DNA of 41,188 nucleotides from Candidatus Trichofilum aggregatum (GCA_016716885.1 JADJUV010000065.1:1-41188); one strand, 5' to 3'; counted from the first letter of the stretch, positions 8,289 to 18,046 are shown. Notes: generated from the sequence alone by a model not told the origin. Made by a program: numbers and translations.

Positions 8289-11200
8289 TTAAACCTGACG
8301 GCGGCGTTCGGCCAGAATTTCGCCGACCCTTTGTTGACAGTAAAGACGGTCAACATAACGGGCGCGCTGGTTAGCCGTTAACAAGCATTGTTCCAGGCCG
8401 TGTGTTTTTTCTGCCTGATCGGTGCTCAGTTCGGCTAAAGTTAGCCATATAAGAGGCAAATAGTCAGGACACCCCCTGTCAGCCACGGCATCCAAGGCCT
8501 GGCGCAGCGAAGCGGCCGCGGCCGCGACATCCCCTTCCTTCAAGTGTGCCCGCCCCGACCAATAAAGAGCGTGCGGCCGCCACCAATTCAGCTCCTTCTC
8601 ATCAATTAGCAGCAACGCTTCCCGTAAACAATGCCAGGCTTCATCCAGCCGGTCCGTTTGGACGGCCATTTCTCCCACGCCAATCAATAGCCGTACTTTT
8701 TCCTCTCGGAACTGCTCCCCTTGTTTTTCCATCATATCCTGCGCCAGCACAAAATGGAGCGTGGCTTCATCCCAACGGTGCAAGGCGTTGCAATACTCCT
8801 GTCCCCAGTTAATATGCGTCGCCAAGAGCTGATATTGATCATCCATATCAGCATAAAGGGTGACCGCCTTCTCAAAATCGGCCAGCGATTCCTCGAAACG
8901 GCCCACATACGCCAGAATTTCAGCCCGATTGGAGCAAACCACAGCCAGATGGTTCCGACTGGTATCCTGGGCCAGAAAGACGGCCTCATCCAATGATTCC
9001 AGCGCGTCTACGGGTTGGCCCAGGCTGAACTGAATCTGGGCAATATTGTTGAGGCTAGAGACAACCCGCACGGGTGTGCTGAATCGGCGCACCAGTGTTA
9101 ACGAGCGTTGCATGGTGTCCAGCGCCAGGGCTAACTCCTGCTGGCTGTAATGAACATAGGCAATGGCATCAAGCACGCTAGCCAGACGTTGATTGGCATT
9201 GGCCGCTAAACTAATCGCTTCGGCCTGGCGCAATGAGGTTAGTGCAGTATGTACCTGCCCCTGAGCCATTTCGGCCATGCCCGCCCACATGTAAGCGCGA
9301 GCCAGTTCCTCAGGGGAAATCGCCCTGGCATAAGTCGTGATAACATGCTGAGTCAGTTCGTTGACCTGATCAAATTGGGCCTGACGGTATTTCAGGTCGG
9401 CCATCAGGTTACAGGATTGGGCCAGGCGCAACGGATCGCCCGGTTGAGTACTGAGTTCGCGGGCTTTCTCGGCGTCGGCCAGGGCGCTGCTGAAGTCACC
9501 AAGCAGGCGGTGAACTTCCCCGCGGGAGAGGCAAATGTCGGCGTGGGTCTGCCATTGGCTCGCGTTGTTTAGGGCCAGGAGATGGTTTTCGGCCAGCCGG
9601 TATAACTCTACCGCTTCCCGGTTGGCAAAGAGGTCACGCGCATCGTTCGCGGCCGCGAGCGCATAAACCAGCCCCTTTTCATGAATATCCGTCTGGCTGT
9701 AATGATAGGCCAGCACCGGATAAAACGGTTTGAGATTATCGGCATAACGGTCGGCAATCCAGTCGGCAATCAGGGCGTGGAGCATCCGGCGCCGGGCATA
9801 GGTCAGACTCTCATAGGCCACTTGCCGGGTCATGGCATGTTGGAACAGATATTTCAGCTCCGGATCCGCGGCGATTAGTTGGGTCAGCTCCGCATCAGAA
9901 AGCCCGCCGAGAATTTGCACCACTTGATCGCGACTCATCTCTGGGGTGATAGTCGCCAGCGTATCCAGGTCAAACTCTCGGCCAATGACGGCGGCTATCT
10001 GGAGCAAATCGCGGCTCAGGGTGGGCAAGCGATCCAGGCGGGCCAGCAGTAGGCCATGAATGGTATCGGGGACTTGCATTTCGCGTAGACGGCTCTCGTT
10101 GATTTGCACCCGCTCATGCACCTGCAAAATACCCGTATCAAACATAACTTTGACCGCTTCTTCAATGAAGAGCGGATTCACCGCACTTTCGCGCCCTTCC
10201 CGATCCCGAATCCCCAAATGTTGCTCCATGGTGGCGGGCATGTTGATTTCCTGGCCCAGCATCTGGTAGACCAACTGACGGGCCTGACCGGGAGGCAAAT
10301 CGGGGAGGGGGATGGGCAGGCATTGGGGTTTATCTAAAATGGCGAACTGTTGTTTGCCCTGGGGCCGGAAGCTGACGGCTACAAGCATGGGGCCGCTCAG
10401 ATGATCGGCCACGGTGTTGAGCAAATCGAGGCTGGTGGCATCGGCCCATTGGATATCTTCAAAGATGAGGAGCAGGGGTTTTGGCGCGGCCGCGCCCTGT
10501 AAACAGCGCCACACCAGACTAAAAAACCGCTTCTGCCGGGCTTCCGCCGTCAGTTGCGCCAGCCGCTCACTAAGGGGAATGGGCAGGTTAAGTACCTCAC
10601 CCCACAGCCCCACCTCGTCAGCCCCTTCAGGATAGAAGGTCTGCGTCAGGCGAATCACCTTTTCGACCTGCTGACTTACCTCATCATCAGAGCGTAGCCC
10701 AAATAGCTCCCGCCAGACAGTAAACCAGGGACCAAAGGGGGTCTCGACGGTGTGCGGCTGGCAGTCACCCATCAGCCCGGTTCCCTGGGCATCCTGCCAA
10801 TGATGTACCCCTTCGGCTAACAGGCGGGTTTTGCCTACCCCAATCGGCCCAAAGAGAGCCACGACGCCGGGTACACCCAGCAGGGCGTTATCCATTGAAC
10901 CCAGGAGCAGGTCTAGTTCGCCCTGGCGGTTCACCAGCGGCCGCGTACTTGGCCCAAAATGAGTTTGTAAGGGTGAGGCCATGGTCTGTTCACCAATGAC
11001 CAGATACGGTGTGACCGGTTTCTGTTTGCCTTTCATGGCTACGGGCGGCAAGGCTTCAAATTCGACCGTTTGCCCTACCCGTTCAACGGTGCTCCGGTTG
11101 GTAAGTACCCGCCCTTCCGGGCAAATTGCCATGAGCCGGGCCGAAATGTTGACCACATCACCGACCACCGTGTATTCGCGTCGGCTTTCTGACCCGACCG

Positions 11201-12311
11201 AACAGGCGAAAACTTTGCCCGCGGCCAGACCAATTCGTTGGTGGCTGATAAAGTCGGGACGCTCTTGTTGCAGAGCCAGGGCGCAACGGATGGCCTGTTC
11301 GGGGGCATCCGGGGCCACGGGTGCGCCAAAGAAAATATGGAGCAGACTGCCTTTGTCACCGGTGAGGATGCGATTCAGGCGGCTGTTTTCACCCCCATAA
11401 CGAGCCACGATTTGGCTGGCCCATTGGTAATAAGTCTGGAGCTGGATGCCTGCTTCCGGGGCGTGGTAATTGATGCCGCCAAACTGCACGAAGATGGAGG
11501 TAACGGGGCGATGTTCGGCCCAGAAGGGGGCATGGGTAGCTTGCAAGCGGTCAAAGAGGGCGGGCGGGATGAAGGTCGCGGCCGCGGCCAATAGGGCGGG
11601 TTCGGCGGGCAAATTTATGGGTGGGGCGGATACCTCTTGCGCCTCGCGGCCGCCAGGGGGCAGTAGTTGATAGTCGGCCGCGCCATCAAGCCCCACTTTT
11701 AGGGCCAACGACCGATGGAGCACAATTTGCCCGGCCGCGCCTTTCTCTTCGGCGATGGCCGCTTCGTCCACCGGTTGCCCGGCCAGAACGAACTCTTGTT
11801 GCCCGGCCGGATCACCTACGACTAGTTCCAGGCAATCGCCATAACTGAGACCCATTTTCATGGTCAGATGAAAGGCATCTTGTTTGCCGGGGGGCCGGTT
11901 GGTACGCACCATGTTGAAGGCATCGGCCATGAGGTGTTGCATCTGCCGGGCACAGGCAAGGGCGCGTGGGGCTGCCTGGGTGTCGCTGTCGGGAAAGTAG
12001 ACCATCATGGCATCGCCATAAAAATGGCTGACGACGCCCCGGAAATGATGGATGGTGTTGATCATGGCCGTGAAGACGTGGAGCAACACTCGATTTAACT
12101 CTTCCGCCCCGCGTGGCCCATCAGAGGCTAACTCTTCGGCCATGCGGGTAAAACCGGACATATCACTGAACAAGGTCGCGGCCGCGAGCCAGCGTGGTTC
12201 TCCAGGCAGAGGAAAATCACCCCGGCTCAGGCGTTGCCCTAACGAACTGGGCAGATACGCCGCTACTTGTTGGGTCAGTGTTGTCATTTCAGGGGTAATG
12301 GGGGAACTCAT
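8289..12311 (-). CDS. Soluble-adenylyl-cyclase-like regulator: two cyclase domains, AAA ATPase, TPR tail
   Basis: A 1340-residue cytoplasmic protein with the architecture of animal soluble adenylyl cyclase (ADCY10). Cyclase domain 1 (about 38-205) has both metal aspartates, FSDMSGFT (D50) and HFYGDAMMVYF (D100). Cyclase domain 2 (about 268-415) lacks those metal sites but has TGDKG (K320), REYTVVGD (T381) and VNISARL (N388, R392), the adenine and transition-state residues. Together the pair can form one complete catalytic site. A signalling ATPase follows, with P-loop GPIGVGKTR (488-496) and Walker B LLLIFEDIQWAD (613-624). An alpha-helical TPR region runs from about 850 to the end. The two positions that bind bicarbonate in human sAC (K95, R176) are H96 and A185 here. 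ATP to cAMP conversion is inferred, not shown. The start ATG lacks a clear ribosome binding site. A paralogue lies at 13106-17218. Confidence 0.85.
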   Translation of the reverse strand: MSSPITPEMTTLTQQVAAYLPSSLGQRLSRGDFPLPGEPRWLAAATLFSDMSGFTRMAEELASDGPRGAEELNRVLLHVFTAMINTIHHFRGVVSHFYGDAMMVYFPDSDTQAAPRALACARQMQHLMADAFNMVRTNRPPGKQDAFHLTMKMGLSYGDCLELVVGDPAGQQEFVLAGQPVDEAAIAEEKGAAGQIVLHRSLALKVGLDGAADYQLLPPGGREAQEVSAPPINLPAEPALLAAAATFIPPALFDRLQATHAPFWAEHRPVTSIFVQFGGINYHAPEAGIQLQTYYQWASQIVARYGGENSRLNRILTGDKGSLLHIFFGAPVAPDAPEQAIRCALALQQERPDFISHQRIGLAAGKVFACSVGSESRREYTVVGDVVNISARLMAICPEGRVLTNRSTVERVGQTVEFEALPPVAMKGKQKPVTPYLVIGEQTMASPLQTHFGPSTRPLVNRQGELDLLLGSMDNALLGVPGVVALFGPIGVGKTRLLAEGVHHWQDAQGTGLMGDCQPHTVETPFGPWFTVWRELFGLRSDDEVSQQVEKVIRLTQTFYPEGADEVGLWGEVLNLPIPLSERLAQLTAEARQKRFFSLVWRCLQGAAAPKPLLLIFEDIQWADATSLDLLNTVADHLSGPMLVAVSFRPQGKQQFAILDKPQCLPIPLPDLPPGQARQLVYQMLGQEINMPATMEQHLGIRDREGRESAVNPLFIEEAVKVMFDTGILQVHERVQINESRLREMQVPDTIHGLLLARLDRLPTLSRDLLQIAAVIGREFDLDTLATITPEMSRDQVVQILGGLSDAELTQLIAADPELKYLFQHAMTRQVAYESLTYARRRMLHALIADWIADRYADNLKPFYPVLAYHYSQTDIHEKGLVYALAAANDARDLFANREAVELYRLAENHLLALNNASQWQTHADICLSRGEVHRLLGDFSSALADAEKARELSTQPGDPLRLAQSCNLMADLKYRQAQFDQVNELTQHVITTYARAISPEELARAYMWAGMAEMAQGQVHTALTSLRQAEAISLAANANQRLASVLDAIAYVHYSQQELALALDTMQRSLTLVRRFSTPVRVVSSLNNIAQIQFSLGQPVDALESLDEAVFLAQDTSRNHLAVVCSNRAEILAYVGRFEESLADFEKAVTLYADMDDQYQLLATHINWGQEYCNALHRWDEATLHFVLAQDMMEKQGEQFREEKVRLLIGVGEMAVQTDRLDEAWHCLREALLLIDEKELNWWRPHALYWSGRAHLKEGDVAAAAASLRQALDAVADRGCPDYLPLIWLTLAELSTDQAEKTHGLEQCLLTANQRARYVDRLYCQQRVGEILAERRRQV

Positions 12312-12317
12312 GGGAGT

Positions 12318-12432
12318 TAGGGGAACTCGGTGGAACTCTAGGAACTGGGTGGAACTGTGGGAACTCTAGGAACTCGGTGGAACTCCCACCTGCCACTTTG
12401 CCACTTTGCAACCTGCCACTTTGCCACCTGCC
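12318..12432. repeat. Degenerate tandem repeats of GGAACT and CCACTTT words
   Basis: The gap between the cyclase gene and the small membrane protein gene holds about seven copies of GGAACT at irregular 8-12 base spacing (12321-12385), then three copies of GCCACTTTGC mixed with CCACCTGCC (12388-12432). No gene is visible. It resembles the short tandemly repeated sequences of cyanobacterial and Chloroflexota intergenic regions. Confidence 0.7.
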
Positions 12433-12433
12433 C

Positions 12434-12967
12434 CTACTCTTCATCATCAAAATGGGGAAAGAAACGGCGGTTAAGTAGCGCAATAAGGGAATGGGCTTCT
12501 GCCTGGGTTAACCCCAGCCCGCATAAAACAAAACGGGAGCCATACTTAAAAGCCAACCCCTGGAGTTGATCGTCATAAGCAAATGGTTCTACGTAGTTCA
12601 TATCATAAACATCGGTCAGGCCCAAAATAGATACCGGGCGGCGCACCATCAACTCTTCTTTGTTGATGAACAGAATTTCCCGGTCGGCTACGTTAAACTG
12701 CCACCAGCGCCAGATGCGTCGGCCCAGATAAATCCAAATAATCATCCAGATTAACCAGACGATGAATAACACGATTTTAGACGTTAAGGTGATGTTACGC
12801 TGGGGGATGTCAATCGCCTGGATGATAACCCAGACGGTCATAGCCGCCCAAATTGTCAGGAGAACCGTGTATAACCCCACGTAAAGCGGCGTGCGTTTGA
12901 GGGGCAGGGTAATTTTGAGTCGTTGATCGTTTTCCTCAAAAACGATACGGGTGTGTGCTAGTTGCAT
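12434..12967 (-). CDS. Membrane protein of unknown function with two transmembrane helices
   Basis: A 177-residue protein that I do not recognise. After a short beta-rich segment (IVFEENDQRLKITLPL), two membrane helices lie at about residues 30-52 and 66-90 (IVLFIVWLIWMIIWIYLG). A cytoplasmic domain of about 85 residues follows (REILFINKEELMVRRPV, YDMNYVEPFAYDD), with a PH-like look. It ends in an acidic HFDDEE. The ATG at 12967 is chosen because an upstream TTG (13012) has no support. TACAAT lies seven bases before this ATG on the minus strand and no Shine-Dalgarno is visible, so leaderless expression is possible. It sits between the two cyclase paralogues in the same direction, which hints at, but does not prove, a shared pathway. 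Confidence 0.72.
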   Translation of the reverse strand: MQLAHTRIVFEENDQRLKITLPLKRTPLYVGLYTVLLTIWAAMTVWVIIQAIDIPQRNITLTSKIVLFIVWLIWMIIWIYLGRRIWRWWQFNVADREILFINKEELMVRRPVSILGLTDVYDMNYVEPFAYDDQLQGLAFKYGSRFVLCGLGLTQAEAHSLIALLNRRFFPHFDDEE

Positions 12968-13105
12968 AGGTTGTATTGTATCTTGCTTCTCAGGCAGAGG
13001 GGAAGAAAACAATTAATTGGTTTGGGGCGGTGAGTAAAACGGGGGTAACGCAGTCATTTTGCCCGTCCGTCAGGTTCATGCTTTCCCAACGTGGGCCGGG
13101 GGGTA

Positions 13106-16100
13106 TCAGAAGCCTGTTTCGACCCAGCGCAAACACATTTCGCCCAGGTCGTGATATTCCGGGCGGGTCAGCAAAACCGGCCCCGCGGCCGCGAACACAG
13201 CCAGCTTATCCACCCAACGTGTTCGTTGCCGGGCCGCCTGCACCCCTTGGGCCAGGAAGGCCACCCGCTCCCGCTTACTGTCGGTACTCTCAGCTAACGC
13301 CAACAAAATGGGGGCCAGATAATCCGGGTTGCCGCCGTTGCTGATCTGCTTCTCTGCCTGCCGTAACAGGTCCGCGGCCGCGCTCCGTTCCCCCTGAGCC
13401 AACGCCACCGCCCCCCGCAAATAAAGCAACACCGTATTCCACCAGGCCAATGGGTAAGCCTGAAGAAGTGTCGCGGCCGCGTTCAGGAACAGTTCTGCCC
13501 GTTCACACCCCTCAGTTTGCCATTCCAGAGAGGCCATACCTAACCACAAACGCAAGCGAGCGGCCAGAAACATATCTGGCCCTTCTACGGACGCCATCTC
13601 TAACATGGCCTGGGCTTCGCCAAAGTGGCTGCGGGCGTCGGCCCAGTTTTTGAGCGGCAAATGATATTCCGAGGCCCAAAGCAGGTGATGTTCAATGGCC
13701 GCGGCCGCGTCGTCCAGACGTGTCAGCAATTCACTCATCTCTTCCAGATCAACCAGCGCATCCGGGTAGCGCCCCAGATAAGTCAGCGCCCGGATGCGGG
13801 TCAACAAGAGTTGCCCTAACCGGCTGGGACTGGTACCACGGGCCAGCGAGGCCCCTTCGGCCAGATGGGGCAGCGCTTTAGCCGCTTCGCCATACCAGAG
13901 GTGCAGACGAGCCAGTTCCAGCAAGGCGCCACTCAGATGAACCGGCGATACCAGCCGCCGGGCTTGCATCACACTCCGTTGGGCCAGGGTGAAGGCCATT
14001 TGGTTTTCGCCCTGCAAGGCGTACAAAGCGGCCAACCCGCTCCACACCCGGTGCAAAAAGGCCCGGTCGCCCAGGCGCACACAGAGCGATTCGGCCTGTT
14101 TGAGGTGGGCCATAGCCAGGTCGTGATCACCCAGAGCCAGGGCGGCTCGCCCGGCCCAGGTGTAGGCGGTGGCCTGATCGGCGGGTAAAACCTGGCCGCT
14201 GCTGTTTTGTAACACGATGTTGGCCTGTTGTAACGCGGCCGCGTACCGGGCCTGATGGTAACTCAGTTCGGCCAGTAGATTTTGCGCCTGGGCTTCTAGC
14301 ACCTCTGAATGGTGGGTCAGGGCCAGATGGAGCGCTTCACGGGCGGCGCTTTCGGCTGTGCCCAAATGCCCCAACCAACGATGCGCCTGCCCCAATGACA
14401 GGTGAATATGGACTTCTACCGGCCACTGGTCTGGCCCCAGCCCTTGCAGATGACGTTGGGCTTGTTGGTACAGGCTGATGGCTTCGCGGCAAGCGGAAAA
14501 ATTGAGGGCTGCGTCCGCGGCCGCGACGGCGTACTTTAAACTTTTTTCGGTCAGATCGGTGCGGCTGTAGTGGTAGGCCAACAGGGCATAAAAGGGGCGC
14601 AGATTTTCCGGGTAGCGCAAGGCCAGCCATTCGGCAAAGGCCACATGCAACGCCTGTCGCCGGGCATAGGGCAAACTTTCATAAACGACCTGATGCAAAA
14701 GGGCGTCATGAAACAGGTAGATATTTTGTGAAGTGGAGGGGACATGGTTCAAAAAGTGCAGACGAATTAACTCGTCTAATAAAACCATGACCTCGTCTAT
14801 CTGTTGACCAAAAAGGAGCGGTAGCAGCCCTTCCAGATCAAACTCCCGCCCCATAACGGCGGCTACCTGCAACACGCCACGCAACCGGGCGGGCAGACGA
14901 TCCAGCCGCGCCTGAATGAAGCTGTAGGCTGTCTCAGGCACGGGCAGTTGGGCCAGGCGGTCTTCATGCAAAAAAACCTGGGTGCCATTTAGGGTGATGA
15001 CCCCGGTTTTGAGCATCAGGTTGACCATTTCAGCCAGGAAAAACGGGGTCACGGCCGAGGGTTGCCCCTGCTCATTGCGCAAACCCAGGGTTTGCTCCAG
15101 CCGGTAGGGAATTTCCCGGTCGCCCAACCATTGCCGTAGGAGCATGAGCGCCTCTTTTTCGTCCAGGTCGTGGAGTTGGATGGGTGTTTGGTGGGGACGG
15201 GTTAAGGCCTTGAGGCTGGGGCGACGGGATGAATGATACGTGACCAGGATGAACAAGGGGGTTTGATCAAGATGGTCTACCAGATCATCGAGCAGATCGA
15301 GGCTGAGTTGGTCGGCCCAATGGATGTCTTGGAGAACGAGGAGCAAGGGTTGGCGCGCGGCCGCGCCGCGTAAACACCCCTTTACCAATTCAAAAAATGG
15401 TTGCCGGTTTGTTTCCGAGGTGATGTGCAAAAATGCCTCGGCCTTGGCGATGGGCAAATCGAGCACGCCGCCCCACATACCCACCTGGTCGGTGCAGGCT
15501 GGGCAATCGCGCCGGGTTTGGGCCACTACCTGGTTCGCCTGTTGGCGGGCGGTCATATCGGCGCGTAGGCCAAAGTGATGCCGCCACACCGGCTGCCACA
15601 ACCCCAACAAGGTGTCGCTCATGTGAGATTCACCAATGCCGGGTAACACTTTTCCGGCCCGTTCCTGCCAGTAACGCACGGCCAGGGTCACGAGTTCGGC
15701 TGTGTCCGTGCCACCCATATCGGCCAGAGCCACCAGCCCCCCCCCGCCACTAAACGCTTTATCCAGCCGCCCTAGCAAGGTAAGTAACTCCTGCTCGCGC
15801 ACGAAAAATTCCCGGTTATGGTACGCCTCGCTGGCGGAATGGGCCGACCAACGCTCAATAAAGGGCAGGGTGCTGTGGGTTTCCTCGACCCGGAAGGCGG
15901 TGATGGGTTCGTTTTTACCCTTAAGGCGCACGGTGTGCAGGGGGGTGAAGATGACGCTCTGCCCCACACGCTCAGTGGTGGCTGCGTCGGTGAGGATGGC
16001 CCCAGGTGGACAGGCCTGGGCCAGCCGGGCCGACATGTTGACGGTCTGACCGACGATGGTGTATTCGCGCCGGTTGGTGGAGCCAACCGCACAGGAAAAG

Positions 16101-17218
16101 ACATGCCCGGTGGACAACCCAATTTGTTGGCTGGTGATGAAATCCGGTTTTTCGCCTTGCAGGGCCAGGGCACAGCGGATGGCCTGGATAGGGGCGGCGG
16201 GGGCGACGGGGGCGCCGAAGATGATATGAAGCTGGTTGCCTTTGTCGCCCGTGAGCAGGCGGTTGAGATGGCCGTTGCCGGCACTGTAACGCTGGACAAT
16301 CTGGTTCGCCCATTGGTAGTACGTTTGCAGGGTCTCGCCGACGGCCGGGTCATGGGTGTCTGGCCCGTCAAATTTAAGGAAGAGGCTGGTGACGAGGCGA
16401 TGCTCGGCTACGAAGGTTGATTCGGTGGTGGTGATACGTTCGGCCAGGACGGGGGGTAGGAACGCGGCCGCGACCTGATTTAACCGTTGCAGATCGGCGG
16501 TGGTGTAGGCGTCCCAAAACAAGGTGAGCGGAGCCTGCAACATGGGCAGGAATTCGTCTACCAGGGAGAAATCGGCGGGGGTGGAGAGTCCAGCGCGGCC
16601 GCGGATGGCCCGGCTGGCGACTACCTGACCGGCTTGCGCCCGTTCCTGGGCGGCTACAGCCTCATCTACGGCTGGCCCAACCAACACAAACTCCAATTGT
16701 TTGTCTAACTCCCCCACCACCAGGGTGAGACAGTCGCCGTACCCCAGCCCGATCTTCATCGTCAAGTCAACGGTGGCTCGCTGTTTGGGGGATGGATTAA
16801 CGGTTACTTGTTGAAAACTGGTGAGCATGAGCCGTTGCATCAGTTGGGCGCAGGCTAAAGCGCGCGCGGCCGCCTGGTTGTCATCATCAGGAAAGTAGAT
16901 GCTCATAGCATCGCCATGGAAATGGGCTACTTCACCACCGGTGGTGTGAATACCATTGATCATGGCGGTGAAGGTCATTTGCAGGATGCGGTTTAACTCT
17001 TCGGCCCCTCGTGGGCCATCAGTAGCCAGAAGTTCGGCCAGGCGGGTGAAGCCGGAGATGTCGGCGAAGAGGGTGGCGGCTGTGAATGGATGGGGCTGGC
17101 CGGGGACGGGCAGGCCATCACGTAAGATTTGTTGGGTCAGCGGGATGGGCAGGTAGGAAGCCAGACGCGCGGCTTGAGTTCGGGGGCCGGGGTTGGTACT
17201 GCGTGGAGCGGTGGACAT
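13106..17218 (-). CDS. Second soluble-adenylyl-cyclase-like regulator, with degenerate P-loop
   Basis: A 1370-residue paralogue of the protein at 8289-12311, same strand. Cyclase domain 1 has FADISGFT (D53) and HFHGDAMSIYF (D103). Cyclase domain 2 has TGDKG (K326), REYTIVGQ and VNMSARL (N394, R398). As in the paralogue, metal-binding and transition-state residues are split between domains, so an intramolecular catalytic pair is expected. The ATPase module differs: the Walker A position reads LADMGGTDTAEL (498-509) and has lost the lysine and threonine, while Walker B (LLLVLQDIHWAD) remains. It is therefore probably not an active ATPase, or it binds nucleotide differently. A TPR-like helical tail follows from about residue 850. 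Positions matching the bicarbonate residues of human sAC are H99 and V188. Many GCGGCCGC octamers lie in the gene. Confidence 0.84.
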   Translation of the reverse strand: MSTAPRSTNPGPRTQAARLASYLPIPLTQQILRDGLPVPGQPHPFTAATLFADISGFTRLAELLATDGPRGAEELNRILQMTFTAMINGIHTTGGEVAHFHGDAMSIYFPDDDNQAAARALACAQLMQRLMLTSFQQVTVNPSPKQRATVDLTMKIGLGYGDCLTLVVGELDKQLEFVLVGPAVDEAVAAQERAQAGQVVASRAIRGRAGLSTPADFSLVDEFLPMLQAPLTLFWDAYTTADLQRLNQVAAAFLPPVLAERITTTESTFVAEHRLVTSLFLKFDGPDTHDPAVGETLQTYYQWANQIVQRYSAGNGHLNRLLTGDKGNQLHIIFGAPVAPAAPIQAIRCALALQGEKPDFITSQQIGLSTGHVFSCAVGSTNRREYTIVGQTVNMSARLAQACPPGAILTDAATTERVGQSVIFTPLHTVRLKGKNEPITAFRVEETHSTLPFIERWSAHSASEAYHNREFFVREQELLTLLGRLDKAFSGGGGLVALADMGGTDTAELVTLAVRYWQERAGKVLPGIGESHMSDTLLGLWQPVWRHHFGLRADMTARQQANQVVAQTRRDCPACTDQVGMWGGVLDLPIAKAEAFLHITSETNRQPFFELVKGCLRGAAARQPLLLVLQDIHWADQLSLDLLDDLVDHLDQTPLFILVTYHSSRRPSLKALTRPHQTPIQLHDLDEKEALMLLRQWLGDREIPYRLEQTLGLRNEQGQPSAVTPFFLAEMVNLMLKTGVITLNGTQVFLHEDRLAQLPVPETAYSFIQARLDRLPARLRGVLQVAAVMGREFDLEGLLPLLFGQQIDEVMVLLDELIRLHFLNHVPSTSQNIYLFHDALLHQVVYESLPYARRQALHVAFAEWLALRYPENLRPFYALLAYHYSRTDLTEKSLKYAVAAADAALNFSACREAISLYQQAQRHLQGLGPDQWPVEVHIHLSLGQAHRWLGHLGTAESAAREALHLALTHHSEVLEAQAQNLLAELSYHQARYAAALQQANIVLQNSSGQVLPADQATAYTWAGRAALALGDHDLAMAHLKQAESLCVRLGDRAFLHRVWSGLAALYALQGENQMAFTLAQRSVMQARRLVSPVHLSGALLELARLHLWYGEAAKALPHLAEGASLARGTSPSRLGQLLLTRIRALTYLGRYPDALVDLEEMSELLTRLDDAAAAIEHHLLWASEYHLPLKNWADARSHFGEAQAMLEMASVEGPDMFLAARLRLWLGMASLEWQTEGCERAELFLNAAATLLQAYPLAWWNTVLLYLRGAVALAQGERSAAADLLRQAEKQISNGGNPDYLAPILLALAESTDSKRERVAFLAQGVQAARQRTRWVDKLAVFAAAGPVLLTRPEYHDLGEMCLRWVETGF

Positions 17219-17604
17219 GATAGCAAATGGACGACAAACAGGAACTAATAAATAGTGAGCCGTAACCAGTAACCGGTATAAATAACCGATGATCGATCAC
17301 GTCATCTTCAGTCTCGCTTTATAACCCAAAACTAGAAACTCAAAACTCGAAACTGATTAGGTTGTGCTTACTACGTTGTGAAGTTGATTGAGGCGGATTT
17401 TACCGTTATTGGCGAAGAAATACACGGAATTGGAAGGTAAGGGTAAGGCGATCGGGTAAAGAGTGTGTTTCATTTCGGTTGAGAGGAAGAAAATAATTAA
17501 TCGGTGAATTTGTGAATGGTTGAATGATTAATGAGGGGAGCGTCTACCGCTTTATTAACAGTTCACCCATTCCACAGTTCAATAATTAATTATTCGTAAC
17601 TATT

Positions 17605-17656
17605 CAGCCCCTCACCCTAACCATCTCCCTGGGGAGATGGTTAGGGTGAGGGGCTG
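17605..17656. repeat. Perfect 25-bp inverted repeat of the CCCCTCACCCTAACC family
   Basis: Arms 17605-17629 and 17632-17656 are perfectly complementary with a 2-base centre. The arm carries CCCCTCACCCTAACCATCTCC, a word also found in variant form at 25490-25554. This family is widespread between genes of many bacteria; it is probably a dispersed repeat and not a terminator, since no T-run follows. Confidence 0.85.
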
Positions 17657-17713
17657 CCATTGCCTATGCTCATTCCACGCTCTTGGATTAAATTTTTAAT
17701 CGGGTAGAGTGGA

Positions 17714-17818
17714 TTCTCCCATCCCTACCCCTTCCGCTGGGAGGAGGTTTTGAGCGCGTCGGCGCTCGAAAACGGCACTAGAAGTTCGCCCCTGGGGGCG
17801 GGGTTAGGGGTGGGGGAA
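17714..17818. repeat. Nested intergenic hairpin
   Basis: Outer arms TCCCATCCCTACCCC (about 17717) and GGGGTTAGGGGTGGGGGA (about 17799) pair imperfectly. Between them TTTTGAGCGC and GCGCTCGAAAA form a tight inner hairpin with loop GTCG (17749-17772). A compound stem-loop of no obvious gene function. Confidence 0.6.
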
Positions 17819-17849
17819 ACCGGGTTACCTGACTATTTTTTTAAACTAC

Positions 17850-17938
17850 AACTGCGTGGAATGGTTCCGACGACGCTCTGCGTCAAGTAGGACGCAGAGC
17901 GTCCCAGAGAGCATCCCCACGCAGAGCGTGGGAATGAG
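17850..17938. repeat. Repeat cluster of CGCTCTGCGT / ACGCAGAGCG hairpins
   Basis: Three related near-palindromes occur in a row: GACGCTCTGCGTC (17872-17884), GACGCAGAGCGTC (17891-17903) and CACGCAGAGCGTGGGAATGAG (17918 onward). The TTCCCACGCTCTGCGTGGGAATG-type repeat is common in intergenic DNA of many bacteria. Confidence 0.7.
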
Positions 17939-18046
17939 TTCTGATACCTGAATAGTTACAATTATTCAACTCATTTGAAATACACTCTCTGGTAAATCCT
18001 CCTACAGATTTGTAAAGCTGACTTGAACCATGCCTCAATGTGTTAT

